A DNA stretch of 64,000 nt from Termitomyces sp. T153 (GCA_018296165.2 JACKQL020000049.1:62001-126000); one strand, 5' to 3'; shown: positions 1-11,943, counted from the first letter of the stretch. Notes: generated by a model from the letters alone, not told the origin. Made by a program: numbers and translations.

Positions 1-1614
1 ATGACCAACTCTGGACCTCACTATTGCTTGGCTTCAAAACCCATCAACATCCATTGATCCCCCATCAAACTCCAGCCCCACTTCCATCACTTGCATAGCC
101 TAGGATGCCCACAATGCATTCTGTGACATGGTGTATGCAGTTGAAGAGGGAGTGCAAGGCATCTACAATGCCTTGCTTGACCATGCTCAAAACATGGCTG
201 TATTTTCTGATAAATTCACAATTTGTAGGTGGCTTTTGGAGGGCATGCCTTCTGACATGCTTGTTGCATTGATACACAATAGTGGACTTGCTCCTGAGGT
301 GAATACCATGGAGGAATTTGTTTCAGAGGCCAAGGCCTACAAAAATAGTATAAAAAATGCAGTGCACTACTTAGAGCACAGAATAAAGAGTCAGTCAGGA
401 TGCCAGCTGTCACTAGCAGCAGTGCAGTCTCCAAAGCTCAGGACTGCCCTGGCAAAGTGGACAGAGCTGGCAGGACACCATGTTCATCTGCAGCCACCTA
501 GACTGGTGAGAAGACCTGCTGCATGTGTGGCCTTGAGGCCCATGCCTCCTTGAGTCAGTATGGGCCCAGGCCCTTCTTGACCTGTGGGAGCAGTGCAGAT
601 GGCAAGAAAGCATCTTGCCACAGGGAAGAATGTGTTGGCCATAGCATTAGGCTAACCAGGAAAAGATGCTGGACAATCTGCAACTTGTTACAAGTGCAGA
701 AAGGTCAGTCACTATGCCCAAGAGTGCAGGAAGCTAGTCAAGCCAGCTCCTCATGTGTTTGTATGAGCAGCACACACTGCTGCTCCTTCAGATATGGGAG
801 ACACTGATAATGAGCAGGAGGAGGATCCTGATAACACAAATAACAAACAGGCAGCTGAGTCTGATGGGACTCAGGTTAATGATGAGAAGTACATTGAGTT
901 AGAAACATATGAGAATGCCTACTATACTCAGGGTAATGAGAGTGATGGACTATTCACCCTCACTGAAGTCCCTGCTGCTGAGCATAAGGGACAAGAACCT
1001 AGTAATGAGGTTTGTATATGCAAGTGGCCAGGATACATGTGGCCCCATTGACCACACCAATGACCCTGCAGCTGGGAATAATTGGAAGTTGTTCCATCAT
1101 AAACTATGGGGCCAGAGTGACCATAAATGTCTCTGGCAAGTTTTGCAATGTCTATGTGGACATTGCTAACTTTGATTGCTACAACATGATTGTAGGAACA
1201 CCATTTATGAGGGCACACAATGTCCCCTTGGACTTTCAGAATGGCTAAGTGGTCATTGATGGTGTGGTGACTCCAGCTCATAAGTTGGAGCTGGAGGATG
1301 CAGATGGCTGGGTGCAATGCTTCTATACAGTGGACAAGCAGTGCAATGAGTGGCCCTTACTACTTGGTGGACTGAGGTAGCCCACTGTAGAAGAGGTGGA
1401 AGATGAGGATGGGGTCTGGGTAACTAATAGTCTGCTTGGGGACCATCCATCCCTGCTAGTCTTAGAGGAAGAGTATCAAAGGAGTACTCTTCAAGCAGGG
1501 GAGAGAGTATGCCCTAAGGTGTCAAAATTGGCTGCACAAAGACCTCCAAGAGTGGAGGTAATGCAGCAGAGGGGCCAGAAGAATTGGATTGATCTTTCAC
1601 CATTAGGGGAATGA
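1..1614 (+). pseudogene. Ty3/gypsy gag-protease remnant (marY1-like)
   Basis: Retroelement Gag followed by the C-terminal half of an aspartic protease. The Gag part is open from 128 to 553. In the same frame further down, after stops, a canonical CCHC zinc knuckle (CYKCRKVSHYAQEC, CX2CX4HX4C) lies at 686-727. An acidic linker (794-1051) leads into a protease tail at about 1050-1250 containing DCYNMIVGTPFMRAHNVPLD, which resembles the IIGTPFM segment of basidiomycete gypsy proteases. The DSG catalytic loop is not visible and is probably deleted. Several stops and frame changes break the reading, so this is a dead copy. The 5' end lies outside the window and no RT follows; similarity fades at about 1614, before a terminal repeat of the neighbouring element. 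Family assignment rests on motif resemblance only. Confidence 0.75.
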
Positions 1615-1760
1615 AGGATTTGGGACAGACAAATCCCAAAGCCTACTATTGAATGGTGTAACATTAGGTAAGCATACAAAGTAAACAGGTACATACAGAT
1701 GTTATATCAAAATGTAATGAAAGGTCTGTGTGATTGATGTATATAAGTGAGGGAGGGTGG
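1615..1760. other. Unassigned AT-rich spacer
   Basis: No gene is seen here. The stretch lies between the gypsy remnant and the direct repeat at 1761 and contains a TATA-like TATATAAG. It could be the outer end of the tyrosine-recombinase element. Confidence 0.3.
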
Positions 1761-1922
1761 GTTGAGAGAAGGTGAGTAATGATATATGAGTCACAAGAAT
1801 GTATGCAGTAACCACACATAGATGAAGGTAAGAGTTCAAGAAACACAGAACATGTGACTGTGACTGTTCATCCAGGAAACACATTCCACATTTGTTTTGT
1901 GACTCACTTTGCAGACTTCCAT
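1761..1922. repeat. Direct repeat R1, left copy (162 bp)
   Basis: This segment is nearly identical to 22826-22987, in the same orientation and of the same length; most differences are C/T or G/A. The two copies bracket the tyrosine-recombinase element: this one lies beyond its recombinase gene, the other just upstream of its gag. PAT/Ngaro-type elements carry direct (split) terminal repeats, so these are interpreted as termini. The matching B1/B2 parts of a split repeat were not found by eye. Confidence 0.65.
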
Positions 1923-2283
1923 CTCCTGATTTTGCCAGTCATTTAATCAAGAGTAATAGTAGTCATACAAAATATAAAGTACAATATGTGTAGTCCTGCA
2001 CACTAAATAGTGATGAGTGTAGAGCCATGTCTGTGGACATGGATCAAGGGGGTAGCAGCATTGGCAAATAGGAGACCCAACTTGAAGACAACTGCATATT
2101 GACATAGCCAATAACCCCCCACACCAGTAGTGGATGGTGACCAAAAGAAAAGTAAACTGGCCCAGACCTGTACACTGACATGAGGTATGACTGCTATAGA
2201 GAAGTCCTCATGCAAAAGATACCATTAACAACCAATAGCAACTTCCACTCACAAAACATAGAACTGAAACCAATGCTGCATGA
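1923..2283. other. Non-coding 3' region of the recombinase element
   Basis: No supported coding sequence lies between the end of the recombinase reading frame and repeat R1. It probably belongs to the 3' untranslated part of the minus-strand element. Confidence 0.35.
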
Positions 2284-3244
2284 TCAGACAGAGACAGATT
2301 TGGCCCCAGAGACAGATTTGGAGGGGCAAATCAATCCTGAATCATGTAGAATTGGTGTCAATAGTTCCACATATAAAGGTGCAATCAGCTCAAGATGCCT
2401 CCAGTATTGCAAGAAAGCATCTGATGTCCATCTACCCAAAATTTTTACTCTGTCACCACAGGAAAGTTGTGGACATGCCAGATACTATTCAGTTGGGATA
2501 AGAACTTGTATTTGTCAATAACATGTGAGTGCTTGATCCTGTGCAGTAGGAAGCCAATGGATCAGTGGTATCCTCAATATTCAGCCTCTGATGTATAAGA
2601 AGAGCTTTTGATAGGAGCTGCACAAGATTGTCCTGACAGAATAACATCCTCACCACAAGAACCTCCCATTTTTGTACTAGGAAGGTGTAACATCCATAAC
2701 CCTCTGGCAGAGGATGTCGAGCCAAGATTATGCCATGATGGAAACAAGTTTTTCTCAAATTTTCCTTTGCCAGTGAGTAGAAATTCACCCAGATGGATAT
2801 CTGGCCCCAGAAACAGGCCACTGCCACAAAATAAATGCATGCATCCAAAGGTGTTAATAAGTCCAGGTGCAATTCCAGTATTTGAAGCATGTCAATTGTT
2901 ACAGGCAGACATGTTTGTCTGAACAATGAGACAGGATGGTGATTCTCAATGCCCTTAATGACATACTTCAGCTGCTGACCCCTGTGATAAGAGTAACCAT
3001 TTTGAATATGCCATGCACAAATACCATCACATTTTGCAGATATGGTCTTGCCAGCTATTCTTCCTGCATAAGAAGCAGCAAATTCACAAAGCAACTTCTC
3101 TGAAGCTGGAAGGGTCTCTGCCATGGGAATGCCATTGACAGTGCAATATGCTAGAAAATCTTGAATAGTGGAAGTGTATTTGTCATGAGTTGATGCCTTC
3201 CAAGTGTACCAGATAATCAAATTGACCTGAATAGACTGTTCCAT
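2284..3244 (-). pseudogene. Tyrosine recombinase (integrase) of a DIRS/PAT/Ngaro-like retroelement
   Basis: The 251-codon open part (3244-2489) has the helical core-binding domain of fungal tyrosine recombinases (FLAYC..GIP near residues 28-39, ASYAGRIAG near 56-64, AWHIQNGYSYHRG near 75-87). The catalytic domain is split over frames. The usual GQIRLGE motif survives in another frame as GPDIHLGEF, with the catalytic Arg changed to His, as expected from deamination of a CpG. A third frame (to 2284) carries GRWTSDAFLQYWRHLE, in which the Tyr at 2404-2406 fits the nucleophile. The region is therefore a frameshifted, inactive recombinase. With the gag and RT/RNase H at 19-22.7 kb on the same strand it probably forms one element split by later insertions. 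Confidence 0.72.
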
Positions 3245-4148
3245 TTGGAATCCATGTTGTCAAAGCAGTGGAGCACTTGCACCATCAAACTGCCTGGGAA
3301 CCTGTTGGTGTTGGATTGTAGCATAGGCTTGTAAGGAAATGCCTCCAGATGAAATCAAGGCATCACCTGATGAAATCAAGACATCTATGTAAACATTGGT
3401 CAAATGGTGAAGATAATCCATGACTCAAGATGGGGCAAAGTTCAGAGTAAAGTGTTCTTGATGGGTCAGGTTCTACTTGAGTTACAAGGCTGACAATCAT
3501 AGAACCATGAAACTGATCATAGGGTGACCATCACAATCAATTCAATCAAGATCAACAATCAGACCACCCTACCTCACCATCTTGTCAAGTGTACTGATGT
3601 TAATGTAGCACTGTATCATAGATAGGGACTAGTATTAGCATGTAACTGTTTTGAAGTATGAAAATAGGTAAAACTCTGAAATAATCAGTCATTCAGCTAT
3701 GAAATTGCAATAAGGAACAACTGTTATTGAGTTATAATAACAAATAAGTGCCTCTGAGTAATCCAATCCAATAATGAATCAGTTTGAGGCTCAACTGTTA
3801 TTGAGTTATAATAACAAATAAGTGCCTTTGAGTAATCCAATCCAATGATGAACCAGTTTGAGGCTCATATGATGCAAAGATGACAAAATGGCTCAGCCAG
3901 CAAAAGATCAAATGGCAGGTAGACTACTATGAGAAATGCTAGCCAAGACCAAGCCCCTGAGATATGAAGGCAGAGCTGGTGGAAAAGGAAAAAGTAAACA
4001 TCTGGAGGGAAAAATTCCATGTGATGGATTATCAGCTGGGTTATCCACCATGGAGACCCAAGAAGTCATGATCCATATAGAATGAGCTCGAAAGTTTGAT
4101 ACTATATTCCAGAGAATGAAATTTGCAGATGAATTCTGAGAATGTCCA
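3245..4148. other. Decayed internal sequence of the recombinase element
   Basis: No convincing coding sequence is visible. It lies between the recombinase and the inserted gypsy LTR at 4149 and contains the short tandem duplication at 3718-3867. Confidence 0.35.
3718..3867. repeat. Tandem duplication, two 74-bp units
   Basis: The unit starting CAACTGTTATTGAGTTATAA at 3718 is repeated from 3792 with only a few substitutions, mostly transitions. It looks like a local slip or unequal-exchange duplication in decayed sequence. Confidence 0.85.
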
Positions 4149-5187
4149 TGTCATGATCCACTCCCTGGACTCCTGACATTGTTTACAGCCTGCTCATTTG
4201 TCTGGAGTCCACCCCCCCCCAATGCCCTGTCAAACTCCCCCAGCCCTTGCCCATCCCCCATGCCCACATGGAATAACTCTGACACTTCTCCGGCAAACCC
4301 CAATGGCCCCCTGACCAACTCCAATGACTTCTCCACAGCTATTGACACTTCCCCTGAGCTCCTGGAACCCTCTCCGATTGTTCCTGGCCCATCCTATGCC
4401 TCCAACCCACTACCCCAGAGCATCACAATGACCCCAGAGTGGCCCATGTCCCCAGCTGATCCCATCAGAATGTCACCACAGCCTGCCCCTTAATTGTACC
4501 TGACACCTGTTGACTCTGTGCAGCTCCATTGAGCTCCGCTGCCATATCCATGTCCTCCAGAACTATCCAGTAGTCAGTATATAAGTGGTAGAGTAACTTC
4601 TTGTACTCTAGTCTTGATATTACCTGTATTAACTGGTTTCTTGTGCCTTGTGTTTCTTTCTGTCTCTATTTCTATTTTTAGTCTCAAATCTATCTCTTTT
4701 CTCTGTCTAGTCTTGCCTTGTCTCCATCTTGTCTTGACTGTCTATATTTCCTTTGTTTTTCTAAGTTCTCCCATCTCCAACATCAGTATGAACTCCATGC
4801 ATATGCTATGACCCCCAAACATTCTTATAACAACTCTGGACCTCACTCCTTGGTTGGCCCCAGAACCCATCAAGTCTTAGTTGATCCCCCATTAAACTCT
4901 GGCTCCCATCACTTGCAAAGCCTCTGTTTACCCTGCAGTCTATTTGCACACCCACAAACTTGTTCCTGATGCCCGGCCAAGTCCAACATTTAATATACTT
5001 GGTCTTAGACTTCCCTGGACCATTCTGCCATTCTGGACTTGCTTGGACCAATCCCCTTAGCTTTCCTTTGCAAGTCTCTTCTCTCTGCACCAGCCCCAGA
5101 GCACTAGGTTATAAGCACAGGACATTGTATCCACCTAGTAAGGAGTTGCCAATATAGCTGAGCTCCCACTGTCAGCAGAACCTGACA
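4149..5187 (+). repeat. 5' LTR of gypsy A
   Basis: It starts TGTCATGATCC and ends AACCTGACA, the termini shared by this LTR family. A TATATAAG box lies at about 4578-4585, followed by AGTCTTGATATTA at 4610-4622, the predicted transcription start. A poly-C tract lies near 4206. Confidence 0.85.
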
Positions 5188-5200
5188 TAATATCAAGGCT
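5188..5200 (+). other. Predicted self-priming primer-binding site of gypsy A
   Basis: TAATATCAAGGCT directly follows the LTR. Apart from one transition it is the reverse complement of AGTCTTGATATTA at the predicted RNA start of the same LTR (4610-4622). Confidence 0.6.
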
Positions 5201-5219
5201 CCCCCTTACCCCATTCTTG

Positions 5220-5539
5220 ATGTCTGCATATAACCCCATGTACAACCCTGCTGGCTACCTAACTGACATCTATGGTCAGCTGGTTCCTGAAGATCCTTAC
5301 ACCCCATTCTACCCAGGGCGCCCTGCAGATCAATATGTTCCCCATCATTAGACCCCTGGCCCCAACCAGGCATTCTATGCCCCCTCCATCAGCCAGGGAA
5401 TACCTATGGGCTGGCACTGCCCTCCTGCATTCCCTGCTGATGGCAATAATTCCTGCATGTACTCCAGAGGGTACTCCACAGTGCTCTCCAACCCTGTCTA
5501 CCTTCCCCCTACCCACTACTACACATACCCAATTCCTGC
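5220..5539 (+). pseudogene. Gypsy A gag, N-terminal part
   Basis: Translation from ATG 5220 gives a Pro/Tyr-rich N-terminus (MSAYNPMYNPAGYLT...) homologous to the gag starts of C and D, with an in-frame stop after VPHH. The reading is cut at 5539 by the family B LTR and continues in homologous sequence from 17507. This N-terminal type is rich in Tyr, Pro and Asn with no recognisable domain. Confidence 0.75.
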
Positions 5540-5753
5540 TGATGTGCTCCTTTGCTGCCTAGTGCCATGCAGGAAACCTAAAAAGAGAACTCTGGCACTA
5601 GTCACTAGATAGGGTAGCTGGCAGTAGGAAGTTAATAGTAGAGGGCAAGTCAGTAACCATCCTAGAAAACAAGAGCAAGAGCTGTGTTATAAAGTGAAGT
5701 TGAGAGGAGTTGCTATTGCTAGCTTAAGTTGCTAGTGACTAAAAGGAGAAGGG

Positions 5754-5758
5754 GTGAA
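5754..5758. repeat. Target-site duplication of element C, left
   Basis: GTGAA here and at 16649-16653 directly flanks the two LTR ends of element C. Five bases is the usual Ty3/gypsy duplication length. Confidence 0.9.
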
Positions 5759-6706
5759 TGTCAGGTTCCACTGATGATGGGGGCTCAGCTACACTGGTGA
5801 GTCCTTACTAGGCGGACACAATGTCCTGCACTTATAACCAAGCATCTGGTATTGTCGCAGAGGGACTTGCGAGGGGGAGCTAGGGGGCAGTCTGAGCAAG
5901 TCCAGAGTGGCTTGGGGGCATCTAAGACCAAGTATACTAGTCATTGAACCTGGATGGGTGCCGGAACAAGTTCATGGGCATGCAAATAGAATGTGGGGTA
6001 AGTGGAGGCTTTGCAGTTGATGGGGGCGGAGCCGGAGTTTGATGGGAGATCACCAAGACGTGAGGGGTTCCTGGGCTGAGCAGGAGCAAGGTCCGGAGTT
6101 GTCGTAGGAATGTTCAGGTCATAGCACGTGCGCAGAGTTTGTACTCTTGTCAGAGATGAAAGGAACTTAGGAAGACAAAGGAACTATACACAGTCAAGAT
6201 GAGGCAGAGACGAGGCAAGACAAGACAGAGAACAGAAATAGATTCAAAACTAAAAATAGAGACAGTGATGAGACGAAAGACAAGACATAGGAAACTGGTA
6301 AATGCAATATCAAGACTAAAGTACTAGGGGTTACTCTATGACTTATATACCTACTACTGGGTGGCTCTGGAGGGCAGAGGATATGGTGGCAGGCTTGACA
6401 GAACTGCATGGAGTCAATGGTTGTTGGGTGCAATCTTGGAGCGGGTTGCGGTGACATTCTGATGGGATCAGTTGGACAGTGGATCATTCCAGGGTCAGGG
6501 AAAGCCTCGGGAGTCCAGGGGAATTCAGGGGATGCATCAACTGCTGCAGAGAAGGCATCAGAGTTGATCAAGGAGCTGTTGGGGTCTGCCGAGAAAGTGT
6601 CAGAGTTGCCCAAAGTGGGCGTGGAGGGTGGGCAAGGGTTGGGGAGTTTGGCAGAGCATTGGAGGGGCTGGGGGCAGTGTCGGGGTCTAGGAAGCGAGTT
6701 GTGACA
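5759..6706 (-). repeat. 3' LTR of element C
   Basis: TGTCAGG...GTGACA on the plus strand, 948 bp, aligned without obvious large gaps to 15701-16648. By eye nearly all differences between the two LTRs are C/T or G/A. The RNA-start motif lies at 6305-6317. Confidence 0.93.
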
Positions 6707-6722
6707 TCACCCCCCCCCTTCA
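6707..6722 (-). other. Polypurine tract of element C
   Basis: On the element strand a purine run (GAAGGGGGGGGGTGA) directly precedes the 3' LTR, the expected plus-strand primer. Element E has the equivalent at 61400-61414. Confidence 0.7.
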
Positions 6723-6917
6723 GTGTCAAGACCCTTGGGATGTGAGGTGCAGTTTGGGGATTGGTGGGGTGTGAGAATCAAAGTCAAGCAATATTGATCA
6801 GACTGCAGTAGCGGCAGCAGTGTGGGGAATGAAGTCAAAGCATGGCCACTGCTCAGGGGGTTCTTTCCTAGTCATTGAAAAGGATCAGATGTACTCTGGG
6901 GTTCCCAAACTTTTCCA

Positions 6918-8608
6918 ATGTTGTCTTCTGCATATTCTCCAGCAGCATCTGCCTCCTCATTGGCACATACCTTGACTTCTTCCTTGGAGGACTCTGAGGG
7001 TCAGTGAGACTGTAGGCAGGTGCAGGCAATGTACCATAGTCATAAGTACTGTCTCTTGCTTGTCGTGGCCGGAGTGCTTGAATAATTCCCATCAGAGTTG
7101 TTGGCGGTGGTGGCAGGTCCCTCAGGGCTTATGTCGGGGGAGGCTTCAGTGCAGTCAGTGGGAGAAATGGTCCTTGCTTCTCATTCCAGGTCTGGTATGG
7201 TCCCTGGGGTGGTCCACTCCGTCCCTACAGGGTCGAGAGTTGTGCAGGCAAATGTGATGCTGGAGTACTTTGCAGAGGCTGCAGGGCGAGCAAGAGGTCC
7301 CCCAATGTTGGAGTGGTGTCAGGCAGTGGCCCCAGTGCATTATTGGCATGTTCCTTTCCTATCAAGCTAACCCATGTTTCTAGTGCGCGTCCTGTATCTG
7401 GTGGGGTGAACAGTGTGAGTTTGAGGAGTCCATGCCAGGAGTGTGGCAGGACATGTCAGTGTGTCTCCTGTGTTGCTTGTGGCATGAGAAGTGCTCTGTC
7501 ACTTTGAATTGGCATGCCACTTGCATTGTGGCAGAGCAGGGGTAGGACCACAAGTGGGTTGCAGCGCAGTTGGAGGAGGGTCAGAGGGGTAGGGTCTCAG
7601 GGAGGGGTTCCAGGGTAGAGGGGGGAGTTGGTGCAGGGCGGCCCCTGATGAAGATTGGGCCCCCGCAGGGTGGGCGGAGGGAGGGGGCCTCCATGACGCG
7701 CGACAAGAGTAAATGGAGGGTGTCCTCCTCACTGGAGGCAGGGCCTAGCAAGTGGGCATGGGGGAGCCGGTGATGATGGGCCCTCCGGGTCCTACGGTGT
7801 ATTCCCCGACTTCTGGAGCCTTGGTTGAGCAGTCTGTGGGAGGGTTGTAGTCAGTTGCTGAGGCTTTCCTATGGCGTTGGGTGGAGAAGTTGGAGAGGTT
7901 GTTGGCCACACATGGGGAGGAAGTCCGTAGGGTGGGAGAGGAGAGGGACAGGCTTTGGAGGGAACTGGATGAGGCTTGGAAGGAATGGGACTTGGCACGT
8001 AGGGATAAAGATATTGCTGTGGGGACCACTATGGAGTGACTGTCACAGCTTCAAGAGCTGCGAGCATGCATGAGGATGTTGGAGGCATGGGCAGAGGTGG
8101 CGGGGCAACAATTGGAGGGGTTGGGGACATGGGGGACTCAGTGGGGGTCCAGTGCAGAGGTGACCCAAGCAACAGCAGAGAAGGCACAGCAGCGGGAAGA
8201 GTGGCTTGCCAATGAGGCGGCCTCAGGGCAGTGGGGAGTGCTCCGTAAGTGCTCCCTTCATCTCCTGTTTACTATGAGCTGACATTCAATTCTGCAGACT
8301 GGGCCAGGGAGCATTGCATCCTCCTCAATGGAGCATCAGTGGTGCTGGGGTCCATCCACAATGGGTTGGCAAGGATGCCCGGGGATCTCCTGCCAGAGTT
8401 GGGGCAGGGGGTCACGCAGATGGGGCATCTGCTGGTAGGACATTGGTGGAGGGCGATGGCAGACCCTGGAGCATGGTGGGAGGTGGCAATGGATGTGGCA
8501 GAGCCACTCCTGGGGCATCCCAAAGTTCTGGCAATGGTAGTAGCGCAGCTGGAGGTGGATCTGGTGGGAAGGATAGCAGAGGTGGGTTCAGGGGGGGAGG
8601 GGGAGTAG
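6918..8608 (+). pseudogene. Antisense spliced gene in element C: Zn2Cys6-like and coiled-coil protein
   Basis: Runs opposite to gag-pol, convergent with pol. Exons are 6918-7334, 7384-8244 and 8298-8608. Intron 1 (7335-7383) has branch GCTAAC and ends TCTAG; its donor reads GTGCAT, so it may be damaged. Intron 2 (8245-8297) is canonical, GTAAGT..GCTGAC..TGCAG. The ancestral protein would be about 529 residues. Exon 2 opens with six cysteines, CX2CX6CX15CX2CX6C (residues about 140-176), close to the fungal Zn(II)2Cys6 cluster, which is typical of DNA-binding transcription factors. A charged coiled coil follows at about 305-357 (EERDRLWRELDEAWKEWD). Exon 3 is an amphipathic helical tail. This copy has a few stops and a one-base deletion in exon 2 (861 versus 862 nt in E). 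Function is unknown; regulation of the element or of its own chromatin is only a guess. Confidence 0.72.
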
Positions 8609-8835
8609 GGGCCTTCTGGGTTCCGGTGTCTTGTTGCCCTGCGCTCCCCTATTCCTATATTTTGTACTTGTAGCCTTGTTAACGTTGGACTCCCTGCACT
8701 TCTGCTGAGCATGAGAAGTTTTCAGAATGAGTGAGGGGCAAAGTAAGTGAAAACATGTAGGGGGGTACTCATGGGAGTTGAATCCCTGATAAATTTAGAG
8801 GTGGGGGTTACGCCCACTGATGCTGTCTGCACTTG

Positions 8836-10290
8836 CTAGTCCCAGAGGTCCCAGGACTTGGTGGGGTGTTGTTGATGGAAGTCCCGGAGTTTGTCAGGGG
8901 CTCCATTGAGGTTTTTATGAGGCTCCCATGTGTTGTCCTCAGGTCCATAGCCCTTCCAGTGGACTAAGTACTGGGGTCATCTGTGGACCAAGCGGGAGTC
9001 AAGGATCTGGTTGACCTTGTAGCAGTACTTGTCCTTGACCTTGATGGGGGGTGGTTGGCTGGGGTGCTGGCTGGGGAAGGGGTCCGGGGCATGTTTTTCA
9101 AGGCGTCAAATGTGGAACATGGGGTGGAGGCCTTTCAAGCCTGGAGGTAGGTCAAGTTTATAGGTGTGTGTGGAGACCTTCCGGAGAACTTTGAAAGGAC
9201 CAAGGTGCTTGTGGTCTAATTTGATGGAGGGCCTCCAAGTCTTGAGGTTGCGTTGATCAAGCCAAACCAAGGTGCCGGGAGGCCAGTCAGGGGTGGGGTC
9301 ACATCAGGCATCGCCATGTTTGGAGTAGGCTTGATTGGTGGTGTTGATCTCATCCCAGAGAAATTGGTGAAGGGATTGGAGGTCCTTGGCAACTTTGTGG
9401 GTGGCATGGGAGGGGATGTCTTTCAGGGACAGGGTGAGTTGAGGGTTGTAGCCTTTGTTGGTGTAGAAGGGGGAGACTCTGGTGGTGGAGTGGGGCATGT
9501 TGTTGTAGGTGAATTTGGCAAGGGGGAGTTCTGCATGCCAGTCGTTCTGTAAATAGTTAACATATAGGTGGAGATACTGCTTCAGCATCTGGTTCACTCA
9601 TTCTGTTTGTCCATCAGTCTCTGGGTGATAGGCAGTGGAGAGGTTGGTTTTGATCTCAAGCACCCTGCATAGCGATTGCCAAAAGTGGGATATGAACAGG
9701 AGTCCGCGGTCAGAGACAATATTGTCTGGGAGTCTGTGCTTGGAGAATATGTGTTTGAAAAACAGTTTGGCAAACTCCGGAGCATTGTCAGTGGTGTGGC
9801 AGGGGATGAAGAGGGCTTGCTTGGTGAGGCGGCAAATGATGATAAGGATCATGTTAAAACCTTCAGAATCGGGGAGTTCAACAATATGATCCATCAATAG
9901 GGAGGACCAGGGGCAGCGGCCGATGGGGAGGGGTTTCAATAATCCATGGGGGCAGTGACAGGGTACCTTGGCCCAGAGGCAAGGTTCGCAGGCCCTTACA
10001 TATTGTGTGATGTCCTTCTTCATTCCTGGCCAAAAGTAAGTCTGGGAGATGAGTTGAAGGGTCTTATAAATTCCTAGGTGCCCCTGGAGCTTATGGTCAT
10101 GGTGCTGCTGGAGTATGTTGAGGCGGATGGACTTGTGGTCTGGAGCGTAAATTCGTCCACTCCAGAGCAGGAGGCAGTGGTCCAGAGACAGCAAAAAGGG
10201 GTTCCTGGTGCTCGACTTGTTGGGGTTGTTGTGGGGTCATGCTGGGTGAAGAAGGAGTCTGGGGGTGAATTTCTGATTTGTTGGAGGATT
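8836..10290 (-). pseudogene. Element C pol, integrase and chromodomain
   Basis: Inserts the DNA copy into the genome. The part 10194-9598 has the HHCC zinc domain (HHDH..., CEPCLWAK near residues 31-76) and the catalytic triad: Asp102 (MDHIVELP), Asp162 (SDRG) and Glu198 (DGQTE), with exact DX35E spacing. A TGA follows the Glu, where the family normally has Arg, consistent with CGA to TGA. The frame resumes at 9597-9304 ([20 protein letters not shown]). The chromodomain (about 9060-8836) contains [17 protein letters not shown], with one TGA at 8977-8979 just upstream. The reading stops with TAG at 8836. Confidence 0.9.
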
Positions 10291-10365
10291 CCTTCTTCAT
10301 TTAAAATCAGTATGGCATGTAGATGTTTGGGGGGGGGGGATTACCACTCAATGGTTGAATGCATT

Positions 10366-11943
10366 CTATTCGGCTTTGAATAACTTCTTCAGGTACACAT
10401 CAGATCTTTGAGTGAGGGTGTTGGGCTTTGTGCCGAGTCGCCCGGGGTGGTAGTGGATGGTGAAGTCATACTCTGAGAGGGTTTTGGACCATTGGGCTTG
10501 GCAGTGGCTGAGCTGCTTTGTGGTCATGAAGTATTGCAGGTTGTTGTGGTCAGAGTATACTTGGATGTGGTGCAGGGACCCCCCAAGGTAGGCCTGCCAC
10601 TGACAGAAGGCTTTGATGATCATGAGGAGTTCTTTGTTGTAGATGTCATAGTTGAGTTCCGCTGGGATCATTGATCGGGTGTAGAAGGCAACGGGATGGA
10701 GATCTTTGCCCTCCAAGTCTGACTGGGAGAGTATCCCAGCAATAGCATAGTCGGAGGCATTGCACTCGAGCATGATCAGCAGGGAGGGGTCAAAATGGCA
10801 GAGGACCGGAGTGGAGGTGAAGGCCCTCTTCAGGAGGAGGAATATGCTCTGGCACTTGCTGTCCCAATCCCAAGGGGTGTCCTTCTGCATGAGTCAGTTG
10901 AGGGGTTTGGTGATCCTGGAGTAGTTGTTGATGAAACAGCAATAAAAGTTAGCAAACCCCAGAAATGACTGTACCTCCTTAATGTTCCATGGTGGGGGCC
11001 AGTTGAGTACTGCATCTACCTTGGCAGGGTCTATGCACATGCCATTGGAGGTGACAACAACTCTGAGATATTTGACCTCTGTCATGTGGAAGGAGCATTT
11101 CTCGGGTTTGGCATGAAGGTGGTACTCTCAGAGTCGTTCTAAAACGCAGTGGATATGCTCTGGATGCTCCGTCAGCAAATTCAAGTAGATCAGGATGTCA
11201 TCCAGGTATACAATAATGAAAACATTATTCATGTCATGGAAGATGTCACTCATGAAGTACTGGAAAGTGGCGGGGGAGTTAGTCATTCCAAAGGGCATTA
11301 CGAGGTACTCAAAGAGGCCCTTCCATTCATGTCCCAGAGCGATCTGGACATTGTTGTAGCCAGAGTGGAGGTCTATCTTTGTGTAAATCTTGGCACTGTG
11401 GAGACGATCAATGAGGTCTCCAATCAAGGAGAGGGAATACCAGTTCTTTTTGGTGACTTTGTTGAGTCCCTGATAATTCACACAGAGTCAGAGGGACCTG
11501 TCCTTCTTCTTGGCAAACAGAACCAGAGCGCTGGCGGTGGAGATTGATGGGCATATGAAGCCCTTGCCGAGCATGTCATTGAGGTATTCCTTCAAGGCTT
11601 GGAGCTTGACCTTGGACATGTTGTAGATCTTGCCAAATGGGGGTGAGGTACCTTCTTCAAGGTCGATCTTGTGGTCATAGGAGCAGTGCAGGGGAAGTTC
11701 TTTGGCACTCCCTTTAGAGAACACATCAGCAAACTCATGATACTCCTGGGGAACTACTTTGGATAGGATCTGTTCCTCCATCTTGCTCTCCAGCGCGGTG
11801 GTCTCTGTGTGGAGGTGCTCCTTGGGTAGGGCTGGCATGATTTGTAACTGGAAGGCAGGGGTGCTGTCTTGTAGAAGGCATGCAAAGGGAACAGCACCAA
11901 TGATTTTAATGTCAAGGCTTCTGGAGTTGTCAGAGTTGGACAT
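10366..11943 (-). pseudogene. Element C pol, reverse transcriptase and RNase H
   Basis: The N-terminal RT segment is at 11943-11488, the palm at 11481-11128 with [21 protein letters not shown] and the intact YLDD active site (11197-11208), and the thumb/connection at 11085-10894. RNase H follows at 10890-10366 (LECNASDYAIAGILSQ, ELNYDIYNKELLMI, VYSDHNNLQYF). The RNase H first catalytic Asp position reads Asn (ECNAS), consistent with a G to A change. Short frame breaks and stops separate the segments. It copies the element RNA into DNA and removes the template. Confidence 0.92.

Noticed and set aside
8272..8712. 146-codon minus-strand reading in the 3' region of element C, as a sense accessory gene of the element
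   Set aside because: It is the shadow of antisense exon 3. The sense frame is not conserved in E or D, while the antisense frame, start and splice sites are.
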